DNA of 45,927 nt from Polaromonas sp. (GCF_013817205.1 NZ_JACDDD010000024.1:1-45927), one strand, 5' to 3'. Counted from the first letter of the stretch, positions 15,594 through 31,079 are shown. Translations and numbers: made by a program. Notes: generated by a model not told the origin, from the letters alone.

Positions 15594-16004
15594 TTACTCG
15601 CTGGCCAACTGGCGCGGCAGGCTGGTTGTTTCGTCGAGGCTCTTGGCCAGGGCGACGCAGTAGCGAACCATGTCGTCGATTTCCGTGGTTTTATCGAAAA
15701 CCTGATCGACGCCGAGTTGCGCGCAGTTCCAGCGGATGTCTGCCGTCACGTGGTTGCTGAGGACCACGATCTTCTGCCCGGCATGCCGATAACGGCAAGC
15801 CTCAACCACTCCCAGGCCGCTGCCAGCACTGAGATACAGGTCAACGATGGCCAAGTCCCAATGCACATCGTCGCGCGCTAGCCAGCGGATGCCCTCTTCC
15901 TCGGTTTCAGCCACACCGATGATCGTGATCGGCACCAGATCTTCGAGGGTGACGATCAGGCTCTGCCTGACGGCAGGGTTGTCTTCGACGAGAAAAACAC
16001 GCAT
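15594..16004 (-). CDS. Single-domain response regulator (receiver only)
   Basis: 136 residues, a CheY-like receiver with no output domain. Acidic pocket Glu7-Asp8 (VEDNP), phosphoacceptor Asp55 (AIVDLYLSAGSG), Ser83 (VVLSNH) and Lys105 (VFDKTTE) are all in place, so it should accept phosphate. No histidine kinase lies in the window. It probably acts by protein contact or as a phosphate relay. Leftward, 59 bp before the ElaB-like gene, possibly one transcript. Confidence 0.85.
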   Translation of the reverse strand: MRVFLVEDNPAVRQSLIVTLEDLVPITIIGVAETEEEGIRWLARDDVHWDLAIVDLYLSAGSGLGVVEACRYRHAGQKIVVLSNHVTADIRWNCAQLGVDQVFDKTTEIDDMVRYCVALAKSLDETTSLPRQLASE

Positions 16005-16270
16005 CAGTCATACCTTGGTTGCGGGGTGCTGCCGGCGTCTTGGTGACCCGTCCGGTTCATCCCTGACTTTAGGAGCTTGCGTGGGATTCAGACGCGGGAG
16101 AAGTCGGCGTGGTCATGTAGGAGGACGCCGTGCCCAGCGCCGTGGGACGCGTCTTACAGGTGTTCGCGATTGCCCTTACAGACACTGCGGCAGGGCAGCT
16201 ACTGGCACGCCCCGATAAGCTGCGTAAGGTAATGATTTGCCAAGCATGTCCGCACTATTCAGGACTCACC

Positions 16271-16540
16271 ATGACATTCGCAGCTTCTTCTTCCAAAATT
16301 CCGCCGTGTGACGGTGTGCACCCGGTCCGAACGGCTAGCTTGCAGCACTTTTTCCCACTGTGGCAGGTGCTAATGGTTGCGCTGGTTGCGCTGGTCGGAT
16401 TTTTGGCGGTGGCGCCGGACGGTTTCGCCGAGCCACTACAAAGTTTAGCCAGCTGGTTGATCGTGGGTGGCTTGGCCACCCTCACCGTGCTGGCCGTCGT
16501 GACGGGCCTGACCCGGTTGCTGGACTGCGAAGGTAACTGA
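16271..16540 (+). CDS. Small two-helix membrane protein, hypothetical
   Basis: 89 residues from ATG 16271, which has AGGA 6 nt upstream; the frame is open back to 16130 but that part looks random. Two transmembrane segments are clear: LWQVLMVALVALVGFLAV and WLIVGGLATLTVLAVVTGL. No motif gives a function. It lies just before katE on the same strand, 86 bp apart with a hairpin between. Confidence 0.6.
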   Translation: MTFAASSSKIPPCDGVHPVRTASLQHFFPLWQVLMVALVALVGFLAVAPDGFAEPLQSLASWLIVGGLATLTVLAVVTGLTRLLDCEGN

Positions 16541-16544
16541 TACC

Positions 16545-16588
16545 TGATCACCCGGGTGGCGCCATGCCTGCCCCGAAGGGCGTGATCA
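16545..16588. promoter_or_regulatory. Inverted repeat upstream of katE
   Basis: TGATCAC (16545-16551) and GTGATCA (16582-16588) are perfect reverse complements enclosing 30 nt that includes a GCCC-CGAA-GGGC hairpin. It could be a weak terminator of the preceding gene, a T-rich stretch following at about 16598, or a katE control site. Confidence 0.35.
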
Positions 16589-16626
16589 ACGCCCGCATTT
16601 TCTTTTGATTTTCCCGAGGACACCTG

Positions 16627-18798
16627 ATGCCGCAACCCAAGCGCAGCGCTGCTACAGCCGCCAAACCTGCTTCCGCAGGTACAGAAAAGCAAAAACAACT
16701 GCTGGCTTCAACCGCCGAGGCAATCGGCAACCTGACAACAAATCAGGGTTTGCAGATCCCTGACAACCACAACTCGTTGAAGGCTGGCGTGCGTGGCCCA
16801 ACGCTGCTGGAGGACTTCATCCTCCGCGAAAAAATCACTCACTTCGACCACGAGCGCATTCCGGAGCGCGCCGTACACGCGCGCGGCACTGCCGCCCACG
16901 GGTTCTTCAAGGTTTACAAACCGATGGCGCAATTCACCAGCGCCGGCTTTTTGCAGGACCCGGAGGCCGAGATCCCGGTGTTCGTGCGCTTTTCCACCGT
17001 GGCGGGCTCGCGCGGTTCAGCCGACACCGTGCGTGATGTGCGTGGTTTCGCCGTCAAGTTCTACACCAACGAAGGTAACTACGACCTGGTGGGCAACAAC
17101 ATTCCGGTGTTTTTCATCCAGGACGCGATCAAGTTCCCGGACCTGGTGCATGCCGTCAAGCCCGAGCCGCACAACGAAATGCCGCAGGCGTCGAGCGCAC
17201 ACGACACCTTCTGGGACTTTGTGTCGCTGATGCCCGAATCCACCCACATGCTGATGTGGACCATGTCGGACCGCGCCATCCCGCGCAGCTACCGCATGAT
17301 GGAGGGCTTTGGCGTGCACACCTTCCGTTTCCTCAATGCCAGCGGTGAATCGCATTTCGTCAAGTTTCACTGGAAACCCAAACTCGGCGTCCACGGCCTG
17401 GCCTGGGACGAAGCGCAGAAAATCGCCGGCAAGGACGCCGACTTCCACAGGCGGGACCTGTGGGAAGCCATCGATCAGGGCAATTTTCCGGAATGGGAAC
17501 TGGGTGTGCAGATCATCGAGGAGGGCAAGGAAGACAAGCTGGGCTTCGACATCCTGGACCCGACCAAGCTGATTCCTGAATCGGTGGTGCCGGTTCAGAT
17601 CATCGGCAAGATGGTGCTCAACCGCAACCCGGACAACTTCTTTGCCGAAACCGAGCAAGTGGCCTTTCACCCGGGGCACCTGGTGCCAGGCATCGATTTT
17701 TCCAGTGACCCGCTGCTGCAGGGCCGGTTGTTTTCGTACACCGACACCCAGATCTCGCGCTTGGGCGGCGCCAACTTCCATGAGCTGCCGATCAACAAGG
17801 CGGTCTGTCCCTTCCACAACTTCCAGCGCGACGGGATGCACCGCCAGACCGTTAACAAGGGCCGCGTCAATTACGAGCCCAACACGCTGGCCACCGGTTC
17901 GGAATACCGTGTCGACGGCGGCGCCCAGGGCTTCCAGTCCTATCCCGAACCGCTGCAGCCACCAAAAGTCCGGCGTCGCAGCCCGTCATTCGATGATCAT
18001 TTTTCGCAGGCCACCTTGTTCTGGAACAGTCAGACCCCTGCCGAGAAGGACCACATCGTCGCGGCCTTCCGTTTCGAGCTTTCCAAAGTGGATGTGCCGG
18101 AAATCCGCCAGCGCATGGTCGACAACCTGGCCCATGTGGACGCCAAACTGGCCACCCGCGTGGCGGCACCCCTCGGCATCAATACCCCCGACGCCAAGGC
18201 CGCCGCCGGCCGCCTCGGTTTTCGCGATTACAGGATCGAAAACGCCGTGGAAGAAGATGCGGCGCTGAGCATGGCCAAAACGTCGGACGGTATCAAGACG
18301 CGTAAGATCGCCATCCTGGTGGCTGACGGCGTGGACTGGCTGACCTTCAAGCGCCTGCAGCAAGAACTGACTGATGCCGGCGCCGCCTGCAAAGTGGTCG
18401 CACCGCAACTCGGCACCGTCAAAACGTCCTCTGGCAAGCAGCTCCCGGTGGACCATACATTTGCCAACGCCCCGTCCGTGATGTTTGACGCCGTGCTGGT
18501 ACCCGGCGGCGAAGCCAGCGTCGCGGCGCTGTCGCAGCTTGGGGATGCGGTGCACTTCATCCTTGAAAGCTACAAACATTGCAAGACGCTGTGTGCGCTC
18601 AACGAAGGCGTGCAGTTGCTCGGCAGCCTGGGTTTTGCGCTCGAAGGCAAGGGCGACCAAGTGATGGAGCCGACCGCCGGCGTGTTGCTTGCCGATGCGC
18701 GCAAGACGGTCGAGGGGCAGATTGCCCAAGCCTTTATCTCATCCATCGCTGTCCACCGGCACTGGGACCGACTCAATGTGGATGCCGTTCCCGCCTGA
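16627..18798 (+). CDS. katE: Large-subunit catalase HPII-type
   Basis: 723-residue haem catalase that dismutates hydrogen peroxide. The length and C-terminal DJ-1/PfpI-like flavodoxin domain (about 560-715, RKIAILVADGVDW, AVLVPGGEAS) define clade 2 large catalases. The distal His is His84 in RAVHARG, the distal Asn is Asn157 in DLVGNN, and the proximal Tyr is Tyr371 in RLFSYTDTQ. The N-terminal extension (1-50) is Lys/Ala-rich as in HPII. GAGGA lies 6 nt before the ATG. HPII enzymes are typically expressed in stationary phase; no such promoter was identified here. Confidence 0.95.
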   Translation: MPQPKRSAATAAKPASAGTEKQKQLLASTAEAIGNLTTNQGLQIPDNHNSLKAGVRGPTLLEDFILREKITHFDHERIPERAVHARGTAAHGFFKVYKPMAQFTSAGFLQDPEAEIPVFVRFSTVAGSRGSADTVRDVRGFAVKFYTNEGNYDLVGNNIPVFFIQDAIKFPDLVHAVKPEPHNEMPQASSAHDTFWDFVSLMPESTHMLMWTMSDRAIPRSYRMMEGFGVHTFRFLNASGESHFVKFHWKPKLGVHGLAWDEAQKIAGKDADFHRRDLWEAIDQGNFPEWELGVQIIEEGKEDKLGFDILDPTKLIPESVVPVQIIGKMVLNRNPDNFFAETEQVAFHPGHLVPGIDFSSDPLLQGRLFSYTDTQISRLGGANFHELPINKAVCPFHNFQRDGMHRQTVNKGRVNYEPNTLATGSEYRVDGGAQGFQSYPEPLQPPKVRRRSPSFDDHFSQATLFWNSQTPAEKDHIVAAFRFELSKVDVPEIRQRMVDNLAHVDAKLATRVAAPLGINTPDAKAAAGRLGFRDYRIENAVEEDAALSMAKTSDGIKTRKIAILVADGVDWLTFKRLQQELTDAGAACKVVAPQLGTVKTSSGKQLPVDHTFANAPSVMFDAVLVPGGEASVAALSQLGDAVHFILESYKHCKTLCALNEGVQLLGSLGFALEGKGDQVMEPTAGVLLADARKTVEGQIAQAFISSIAVHRHWDRLNVDAVPA

Positions 18799-18820
18799 CC
18801 CAGCAAAGTGTTGAGCGGGA

Positions 18821-21355
18821 TTATGGCCGGAGCTGGAGTTCGTGCTTGAAGCCGACCGGGCGCATCTGCAACGGCCGATAATCCACGCCGACCCAGCGTG
18901 CACTCATGTCGCGATAACGGCTGGAAAATACCAGCCCGCTCTGACCGGTCTGGTAAATAAACTGTGACTTTTCCAGGTCTGCCAGGTCATATACGGCCCG
19001 AAGCGACGCGGCGTGCCGGTTCGCAAACGGAAATCTGGCATCGTCGGGCCAGTACTGGCCGACATTGACCGTGAACGAGTCACCACCGGTGGGCACGCTG
19101 ACATCAAAAAACCGCGCCAGCGCTGCCACATTGCTGAACGGTCGGTGCGCCGACAGTGCCTGGTGCACATCGCCCCACTTCCATTGCGCAGGCTGGCCGC
19201 CCCGCGAAGTCTGCAATACCGTCAGCGCGCGGTCCAGCGCCGCCGTGGATTGGGCGGCGCAGCCGGCAGGCCCGCACCAGCCCTTGTCGTCGCGCTCCAT
19301 GATTTCTTCGATGGCACCGCGGAAGTGGCGCTTGCCGTACATGCTTTTCAGGCGCGCCTCGCCCAGTTTGCTGCCAATGACACCGCGCGTGAGTTCATCG
19401 ACCCAGACTGAAAAAATCAGCGGCGCTGCGCTGTCGGCGCGCATCACGCCGTCGAAGCCGGCAAGCGCCTGCTGCGCCTGAGCCGCCAGCGGGTGCTGCG
19501 AGGCCGTTTTCTGCAAGAACGGCAGCAAGCGGGCGGTGGCCAGCGACAGCTGGTCGGCGTGGATTTTCTGCACGGAGGCAGCGTCATGCCGGGGGGTGGC
19601 GGCGAGCAGCTGTTCGATGCGGTTAAAGCGGTAAGGCTCCGCCCAGTCCTGCCCGAGAAAAAGGTCAGACCCGGGCGGCACCACGCTCTGGTTGGCGTTG
19701 GAGAACCAGCCCTTTTGGCCGATGCTGGCCGCATCGGCCTGCGGTGTCTGCGTATAGGGCAGCCAGCCGGCCCAGTCGTAACGGGCGTCCCAGCCCGGCG
19801 AGGGCGCGACGCCGCGGATGTCGTTGTCGGCTTTGCGCAGTGGCGCCTTGCCGATGGCTTTGTAGGCGACCTTGCCGGCCACATCGGCCATCACCACGTT
19901 CTGCATCGGCGAATGGTGATCGGCATAGGCCGCGATCAGTTCGTCCACCGACTGCGCCTGGTTGGCTCGCAGGGCGGCCATCGCCGAGCGGTTGTCGGTT
20001 TCCAGCGCGCTCCAGCGCAGCGAGATCACGTACTTGCCGGTGTCCAGCAGCTGGCCATGGGTTTTCTGCGCGTCGCTGAGCACCGGCCCGTGGCGGCTGC
20101 TGCGCACGGGTAGCGTGACGTCGGGCTTGCCCTTGACCTTGATAGTTTCATTGCGGATCTTGAACTCCGCCCACTGCGCCGGCCCGCTGCCCGGCACGCG
20201 GTATTGCTGCGGGTTCGCCGGGTTGATCTGTTCCAGGTAGAGATCCTGCACGTCGGGGCCGGTGTTGGTGAAGCCCCAGGCGACTTTGGCGGTGCGGCCC
20301 AGCACCACAAATGGCAGGCCCGGCAAAGTGGCGCCGATCACGTCGAGCGCGGGTGCAGGCTTGCCGTCAGCGCCCTGCCCTGCAGGCGCCTGCAGCCGGG
20401 CGAAGTACCAGATCGCGGGCGCGGACAGGCCCAGGTGCGGATCATTGGCCAGCAAGGGTTTGCCGCTGGTGGTGTGGCTGCCGGCCAGCACCCAGTTGTT
20501 CGAGCCCTTGCCTTCCACATTGCCGATGTTGGCGGCCCAGTCGTTGATGTCCAGCGCCAGCAGATCTGTGTTTGCTGGAATTTTCATGCCAAAAAGGCCT
20601 CCAGCCCCCGCCGGATATTCGTCACTAGCTCCTGTTTTGATAGCATCCGGACGAAACACGCCGAGACCGGCATACAGTTTGGCAAAGTCGGTGCGCGACG
20701 CGGGCGCCTCGCCCGGGTAGGGCGTGAAGAGCTGCCAGAGTTCTTCGGTGTTCAGGACTTTGGCCGCCGACAACCGGGCGAATTCGTTGCCCCAGTTGCC
20801 GCCCAGGTCCAGCGCCATCATCAACGCCCAGCCCACGCTGTCCTGGGGGGTCCAGGGTTGGCCGGCGCCGCCCGGCTTGACACCGAGGATGTGAAACTCC
20901 GGTGACAGCGCCTGCGCGCTGCCAGCGTAAAACGCATTGACGCCGTCGCTGTAGGCTTGCAGCGGCTGTTTCGCTTCGGCCGGCAGCGCCTGCCACTGGC
21001 GCTCGGCCGCCTCCATGATGCCCAGCGTGCGCAGCAGCTTGTCAGTGTCCAGCGTGACTTCGCCCAGCACTTCGGACAGCTCGCCGCGCATCACCCGGCG
21101 ATTGAATTCCAGCTGCCAGCCGCGCTCTTGCGCATGCACATACCCGAGCGCCATCCACGCGTCGCGCGGGGACTGAGCCTTGATGTGGGTGACATCGGCA
21201 GCATCGCGGGCCACATTCACGGCTGCGGTCAGCCCGCTGACCTTGAGCTCACCGTTAAGCGCCGGAAAGCTTCGGTACACATAGATGCCGATGGTTGCGG
21301 CCAGCAGCAGCACGAGCAGCAGGACACCAGCGAAAAATCGTTTGATCCAGACCAC
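18821..21355 (-). CDS. Penicillin acylase family protein (Ntn-hydrolase)
   Basis: 844-residue exported amidohydrolase that would be self-cleaved into alpha and beta chains. An N-terminal hydrophobic signal/anchor (about 5-27) is followed by the alpha chain. The spacer peptide ends at the nucleophile Ser285 in EGKGSNNWVLAGS. The beta chain contains LANDPHLGLSAPAIWY, WGFTNTGPDVQDLY and NPYRFNRIEQLL-like segments of the family. The start GTG 21355 has GGGAG 8 nt upstream. Repeat R1 (20585-20648) encodes about residues 236-255 in the spacer just before the cleavage site. Substrates could be acyl-homoserine lactones or other amides; this cannot be decided. It is downstream of the aldehyde dehydrogenase on the same strand. 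Confidence 0.88.
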   Translation of the reverse strand: MVWIKRFFAGVLLLVLLLAATIGIYVYRSFPALNGELKVSGLTAAVNVARDAADVTHIKAQSPRDAWMALGYVHAQERGWQLEFNRRVMRGELSEVLGEVTLDTDKLLRTLGIMEAAERQWQALPAEAKQPLQAYSDGVNAFYAGSAQALSPEFHILGVKPGGAGQPWTPQDSVGWALMMALDLGGNWGNEFARLSAAKVLNTEELWQLFTPYPGEAPASRTDFAKLYAGLGVFRPDAIKTGASDEYPAGAGGLFGMKIPANTDLLALDINDWAANIGNVEGKGSNNWVLAGSHTTSGKPLLANDPHLGLSAPAIWYFARLQAPAGQGADGKPAPALDVIGATLPGLPFVVLGRTAKVAWGFTNTGPDVQDLYLEQINPANPQQYRVPGSGPAQWAEFKIRNETIKVKGKPDVTLPVRSSRHGPVLSDAQKTHGQLLDTGKYVISLRWSALETDNRSAMAALRANQAQSVDELIAAYADHHSPMQNVVMADVAGKVAYKAIGKAPLRKADNDIRGVAPSPGWDARYDWAGWLPYTQTPQADAASIGQKGWFSNANQSVVPPGSDLFLGQDWAEPYRFNRIEQLLAATPRHDAASVQKIHADQLSLATARLLPFLQKTASQHPLAAQAQQALAGFDGVMRADSAAPLIFSVWVDELTRGVIGSKLGEARLKSMYGKRHFRGAIEEIMERDDKGWCGPAGCAAQSTAALDRALTVLQTSRGGQPAQWKWGDVHQALSAHRPFSNVAALARFFDVSVPTGGDSFTVNVGQYWPDDARFPFANRHAASLRAVYDLADLEKSQFIYQTGQSGLVFSSRYRDMSARWVGVDYRPLQMRPVGFKHELQLRP
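20585..20648 (-). repeat. R1 interspersed repeat, copy f (in-frame in penicillin acylase gene)
   Basis: On the minus strand: GATGCTATCAAAACAGGAGC, then GGGGCTGGAGGCC. It is read as DAIKTGASDEYPAGAGG, the same frame as the LdcA copy. Confidence 0.78.
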
Positions 21356-21406
21356 GATGGTGTCTCCCGGAATAAATGGAGGGACCGGGCCGACCGGCCG
21401 GAAAAA

Positions 21407-22834
21407 TCAGGCGGCGGCTGGCTTGAGCTGCAGGGATTTGAATTCGAGGAACTCCTCGAAACCGTAAACCCCGTTCTCACGGCCATTGCCCGACTGCTTG
21501 TAGCCGCCGAAAGGCGCGTTGCCGTTGAAGGGGCCACCGTTGATGTCAACCTGCCCGGTGCGCAGGCGGCGCGCCACCTTCATCGCGTGTTCGTCGCTGC
21601 CGCTCCAGACGCCGCCGCCCAGTCCGTAAATGGTGCTGTTGGCAATCGCCACGGCTTCTTCTTCGTCCTTGTACGGAATGACCACCAGCACCGGGCCGAA
21701 AATCTCTTCCTGGGCCAGGGTGTCGCTGGCCTTGATGCCGAGGATGGTGGGTTGCACAAAATAGCCTTTGTCGATGGCTGGCGCCTCAGCCCCTCCGGCG
21801 ATCACCTCAGCGCCCTCTTCGATGCCGGTGCGGATGAAACCCAGCACACGTTCGCGCTGGTTCGCACTGACCAGCGGGCCGAGCCGGCTACCCTCTTCCA
21901 GGCTGGGGCCGATGCTGAATTTGGCGATCGCGGTCTTCGCCAGCGCCTTAACCTCGTCGTAACGACCCGCCGGAACCAGCATGCGGGTGTGGGCCGAGCA
22001 AGTCTGGCCACTGTTGAGCATGCAGGCCGAGATCGTGCCCTTGACAGCGGCTTCCAGGTCCGCGTCTTCCAGGATCACGCTGGCCGACTTGCCGCCGAGC
22101 TCCAGCGCCACCCGCTTGACCGACTGGCTGGCCAGCTCGCTGACACGTTTGCCGGCGCGGGTGGAGCCGGTGAAGCTGACCATGTCGACCTCGGGATGCG
22201 TGGCCAGCACCTCGCCCACCACCGGGCCCATGCCGTTGATCAGGTTGAACACACCAGGGGGCAGCCCGGCTTCGTGGATGATCTCAGCGAGGATCATGGC
22301 GTTGACCGGGGCGATCTCGCTGGGCTTGAGCACCACGGTGCAGCCGGCTGCCAGCGCCGGCGCAATTTTCAGGGTGATCTGGCTCAGGGGAAAGTTCCAG
22401 GGCGTGATGCAGCCGACCACCCCGATGGCTTCGCGGACCACCAGCGAATTGCCGACGTTTTTTTCCCACTCGAAGTTGCGCGCCACCTTGGCGAAATTAC
22501 CCCAATGCCAGGTCGGGCCGCCGACCTGCACGGATTTCGCCATCTTCAGTGGCATGCCGACCTCGCGGGCGATTGCCAGTGCCATCTCGTCGGTACGTGC
22601 TTTCAGGCCGGCCGCGACCTTTTCCAGATAGGCTGCGCGGGTTTCAACCGGCAAGGTGGACCACGCATCAAAGGCGGCACGTGCCGCCAGAACGGCACGC
22701 TCCGCCTCCTGCGCGGTACCGGCGGGCACGGTCGCCATCACCTCTTCGGTGCTGGAGTCATGGACTGGCAGGGTTTCGGCAGATTGGGCGGGGACCCACT
22801 GGCCGTTGATGTAATGCGAAGGGTAGGTGGTCAT
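21407..22834 (-). CDS. NAD(P)-dependent aldehyde dehydrogenase
   Basis: 475-residue aldehyde dehydrogenase oxidising an aldehyde to its acid. Catalytic Cys279 is in [10 protein letters not shown] and the general base Glu245 in ALELGGKS; the cofactor loop FTGSTRAGK and [10 protein letters not shown] are present. ATG 22834 gives the normal start [15 protein letters not shown]; the open frame extends 47 codons further upstream but those codons cross the divergent control region. 51 bp separate it from the penicillin acylase gene, so the two may be co-transcribed. The aldehyde substrate is unknown. Confidence 0.9.
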   Translation of the reverse strand: MTTYPSHYINGQWVPAQSAETLPVHDSSTEEVMATVPAGTAQEAERAVLAARAAFDAWSTLPVETRAAYLEKVAAGLKARTDEMALAIAREVGMPLKMAKSVQVGGPTWHWGNFAKVARNFEWEKNVGNSLVVREAIGVVGCITPWNFPLSQITLKIAPALAAGCTVVLKPSEIAPVNAMILAEIIHEAGLPPGVFNLINGMGPVVGEVLATHPEVDMVSFTGSTRAGKRVSELASQSVKRVALELGGKSASVILEDADLEAAVKGTISACMLNSGQTCSAHTRMLVPAGRYDEVKALAKTAIAKFSIGPSLEEGSRLGPLVSANQRERVLGFIRTGIEEGAEVIAGGAEAPAIDKGYFVQPTILGIKASDTLAQEEIFGPVLVVIPYKDEEEAVAIANSTIYGLGGGVWSGSDEHAMKVARRLRTGQVDINGGPFNGNAPFGGYKQSGNGRENGVYGFEEFLEFKSLQLKPAAA

Positions 22835-22969
22835 GGAGGAGCTCACAGTGTTGGAGAGGACAAAAGAGAAAATCGAAGGTAAATATTTCACACGATTAAT
22901 CAGACCCAGTTTTCTGGACGCTGCAAAACGACGCCGCATTCGAAAGTATTGGCTTGATACAAATTCAAG

Positions 22970-23004
22970 AATCAACCTGACATTTAGTTACTAACAGGTT
23001 GATT
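22970..23004. promoter_or_regulatory. Operator-like dyad in divergent region
   Basis: AATCAACCTG (22970-22979) and CAGGTTGATT (22995-23004) are exact 10-bp reverse complements with a 15-nt spacer that itself holds the palindrome TTAGTTACTAA. It lies between the leftward aldehyde dehydrogenase and a rightward small gene in an AT-rich patch, as expected for a repressor site. The remainder of the 284-bp gap shows nothing I recognise. Confidence 0.5.
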
Positions 23005-23118
23005 TCTTTGTTGTTTTACGTTAACCCTGTCACAAGATGGATCTTGCATCTGGCACTTTCCGGGCTTAATCTACCAGAACGCGCACTGCCCGCGTCAATT
23101 TCAAATCCCTGGAGACCT

Positions 23119-23457
23119 ATGCGCTGGATTACGCCTCATTTGAAAAGCAGTTTGCTTGGCTTGCTGAGTGGTGGCGGCGCGACACCGGCTGTCAATCAAA
23201 CTCGCACCGAGTCCATACGGCAGATCATGCTCAACGAGTTGGGCGAGTTCGGTGAAAAGCATTACCCGAAAATCGCGCTGCGGGTGCGTTACGCCCAGGA
23301 CGCGCAGGGCCTGTGGTATGCCCGCGGCGACGTGATGGCCGTCTTGTCGGCTATGCAGGGTGAGACCATTGCCCGACAAAAAGTCGGCACCATCACCAAG
23401 ATGTTCGATGGCCTGTTACCCGGCAGCCTGGGCTCACGCCGCAGCTCCCTGAACTGA
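23119..23457 (+). CDS. Hypothetical protein, 112 residues
   Basis: Starts MRWITPHLKSSLLGLLSGGG at ATG 23119 with GGAG 5 nt upstream. The frame is open back to 22999, but that start overlaps the operator-like dyad. The middle (ESIRQIMLNELGEFGEKHYP) looks helical and is followed by KIALRVRYAQDAQGLWYARGDVM. No domain recognised. It runs toward the LD-carboxypeptidase gene, converging with a 34-bp gap. Confidence 0.6.
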   Translation: MRWITPHLKSSLLGLLSGGGATPAVNQTRTESIRQIMLNELGEFGEKHYPKIALRVRYAQDAQGLWYARGDVMAVLSAMQGETIARQKVGTITKMFDGLLPGSLGSRRSSLN

Positions 23458-23491
23458 CGCCCCGGTTCGCGTCATCGCTGCCTGCTCACGC

Positions 23492-25902
<2,411 letters not shown>

Positions 25903-25908
<6 letters not shown>

Positions 25909-26244
25909 TTCCAGATCCACCGTGCCCATGCCCAACCGGTCCATCCACTGCGCCAGCGCCTGCTCGTCCGGGGAACCGGCGGCGTAGACGGCTTTCATGG
26001 CGGCATGTGCTTGCGGCCTGGCCTGCAGGTAGCGCCAGTGAGGGTTGGGTTTAGCGACGTGGCCGAGCAACACGAAGTCCGGCTGTCCTGAGCCCGACGA
26101 CGGGCGTTGTTCAAGATGCAGCGGCAGGTGCGTCACATACGGCAAACCGGTGTCATCGACGCTGATCAGGCTGACAAACGGATGGCTTTGAATCAGCTGC
26201 GCAGCCTGCTCGGCCTGGCCTTTGAACTGGGGGGGCTGGTACAT
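25903..26244 (-). CDS. FMN-binding PaiB-like protein, internally shortened
   Basis: 113 residues. MYQPPQFKG, SHPFVSLISVDDTGLPYVTHLP and LGHVAKPNPHWRYL match the N-terminal half of FMN-binding negative regulators of the PaiB type. The family is usually about 200 residues, but here the sequence jumps from RPQAHAA to AVYAAGSPDEQALAQWM, which resembles the extreme C-terminus. The middle part with its conserved SWY and flavin-contact segments is gone. The stop codon is provided by repeat R1. It may be non-functional, or a minimal split-barrel protein. Confidence 0.6.
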
Positions 26245-26256
26245 GACCCGAGTATC

Positions 26257-26871
26257 TCAAATCGGTTGGAATACCCAGCGTCCCATCACGTCATAGTGCG
26301 TTTGTTTCAGGGCGCTGTGGATCAACACAAATTCCCCGGCTTGCCACCCTATCGGGCCAGCAGGCTCTTCCTGTAGAACCTGACGGTCATACAGCAGACT
26401 GACATGCGGCGTAAAGGAGCTGCGTGGGCCGCCCGGCACACCTCTTGCCGCCAGCGCATCCCACAGGCGGCTCCGAAATTCTGCAAGCATGGCATTGCTC
26501 GAACTGGAATCACGAAGCACCACGGGGCGTGAGTCATCGCCGCGCCCGAAACTCACCGTCTGGTCCAGGCGCACCGCAAAACCATGGCATTGCGCCGCGA
26601 GCTCGCTGGCCACTTCAATTGCATGCCTCACGATATCGGAGGGCATGCTCTCGAAGTCACCCAGGTGGTCCAGCGTCAGATGCAGGCGATCTTCCAGGTG
26701 GAGCTTCCCGGCCAGCTGGTGCCTGCTTTTGATCTCGGCGCCAAGTGCCAACATCTTATTCCGGGCGTCTCCATCGGGAAACAGGGCAAAAAACAGCCTG
26801 CACAAGCCCTTGCGCGGTGCCGGAGGCCTTTTCAGTTTGGGCGGCGGTGGCTCGAACCCGAAAAGATCCAC
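26257..26871 (-). CDS. thpR: 2H phosphoesterase (RNA 2',3'-cyclic phosphodiesterase, ThpR-like)
   Basis: 204 residues of the LigT/2'-5' RNA ligase family. The two catalytic HxTx-type motifs are HLTL (DRLHLTLDHLG) and HVSL (FTPHVSLLYD), about 80 residues apart. It would hydrolyse 2',3'-cyclic phosphates on RNA ends. LCRLFFALFPDG is the usual first strand. A proline/lysine-rich leader of about 22 residues precedes it. It lies 9 bp from guaA on the same strand. Confidence 0.85.
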   Translation of the reverse strand: MDLFGFEPPPPKLKRPPAPRKGLCRLFFALFPDGDARNKMLALGAEIKSRHQLAGKLHLEDRLHLTLDHLGDFESMPSDIVRHAIEVASELAAQCHGFAVRLDQTVSFGRGDDSRPVVLRDSSSSNAMLAEFRSRLWDALAARGVPGGPRSSFTPHVSLLYDRQVLQEEPAGPIGWQAGEFVLIHSALKQTHYDVMGRWVFQPI

Positions 26872-26880
26872 AGGCTCACC

Positions 26881-28500
<1,620 letters not shown>

Positions 28501-28518
28501 GAAAGATTTTCTTCAAGG

Positions 28519-28552
28519 CAAAAAAAGAAAAAGGCGCCTGTCAAGACGCCTT
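28519..28552 (-). terminator. Hairpin with T-run between guaB and guaA
   Basis: On the minus strand AAGGCG, a 10-nt loop, CGCCTT, then a T-rich run with one C. It has rho-independent form yet lies between two genes of one pathway, so it may be an attenuator lowering guaA expression. Confidence 0.55.
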
Positions 28553-28568
28553 GGGCAAGTCAAAGCGG

Positions 28569-30749
<2,181 letters not shown>

Positions 30750-30756
<7 letters not shown>

Positions 30757-31079
30757 CCGGCCTTGGCCCCGGCCCTCTTGCGGGCAAACAAACCGGACTT
30801 TTTCACGCCCTGGCTGTTGAAGCGCTCGCGCCGCGCGACCTTGGGGTCGACTCGCAAAGGCCGGTAGATTTCCAGTCGGTCGCCTTCCTGCAATATCTGT
30901 TTCAGGCTGGTTTTTCGGCCCCAGATTCCTGCCAGCAAGGAGCCAGACATCAGCTCCGGGAATTCCGCAACAACCCCGCTGGCCTGCAGCGCCTGTGCCA
31001 CCGTGCTGCCCGATGGCAGCACCAGTGCCCATTCCCGCACCTGACGCGGCGCCGGGGAATACAACAGCACGATGTTCAT
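30750..31079 (-). CDS. rnfH: RnfH/RatB family ubiquitin-fold protein
   Basis: 109 residues with the beta-grasp pattern of RnfH (VLLYSPAPRQVREWALVLP, GSTVAQALQASGV, EGDRLEIYRPLRVDPK). The last motif is the family signature. It follows ratA so closely that its ATG directly abuts the ratA TGA. It was once proposed as the antitoxin of RatA, which lacks firm support. The ratA-rnfH/smpB arrangement is widely conserved. Confidence 0.88.

Noticed and set aside
20957..22882. 641-codon plus-strand frame opposite the acylase and aldehyde dehydrogenase genes
   Set aside because: Antisense shadow spanning two real genes; no recognised motif.
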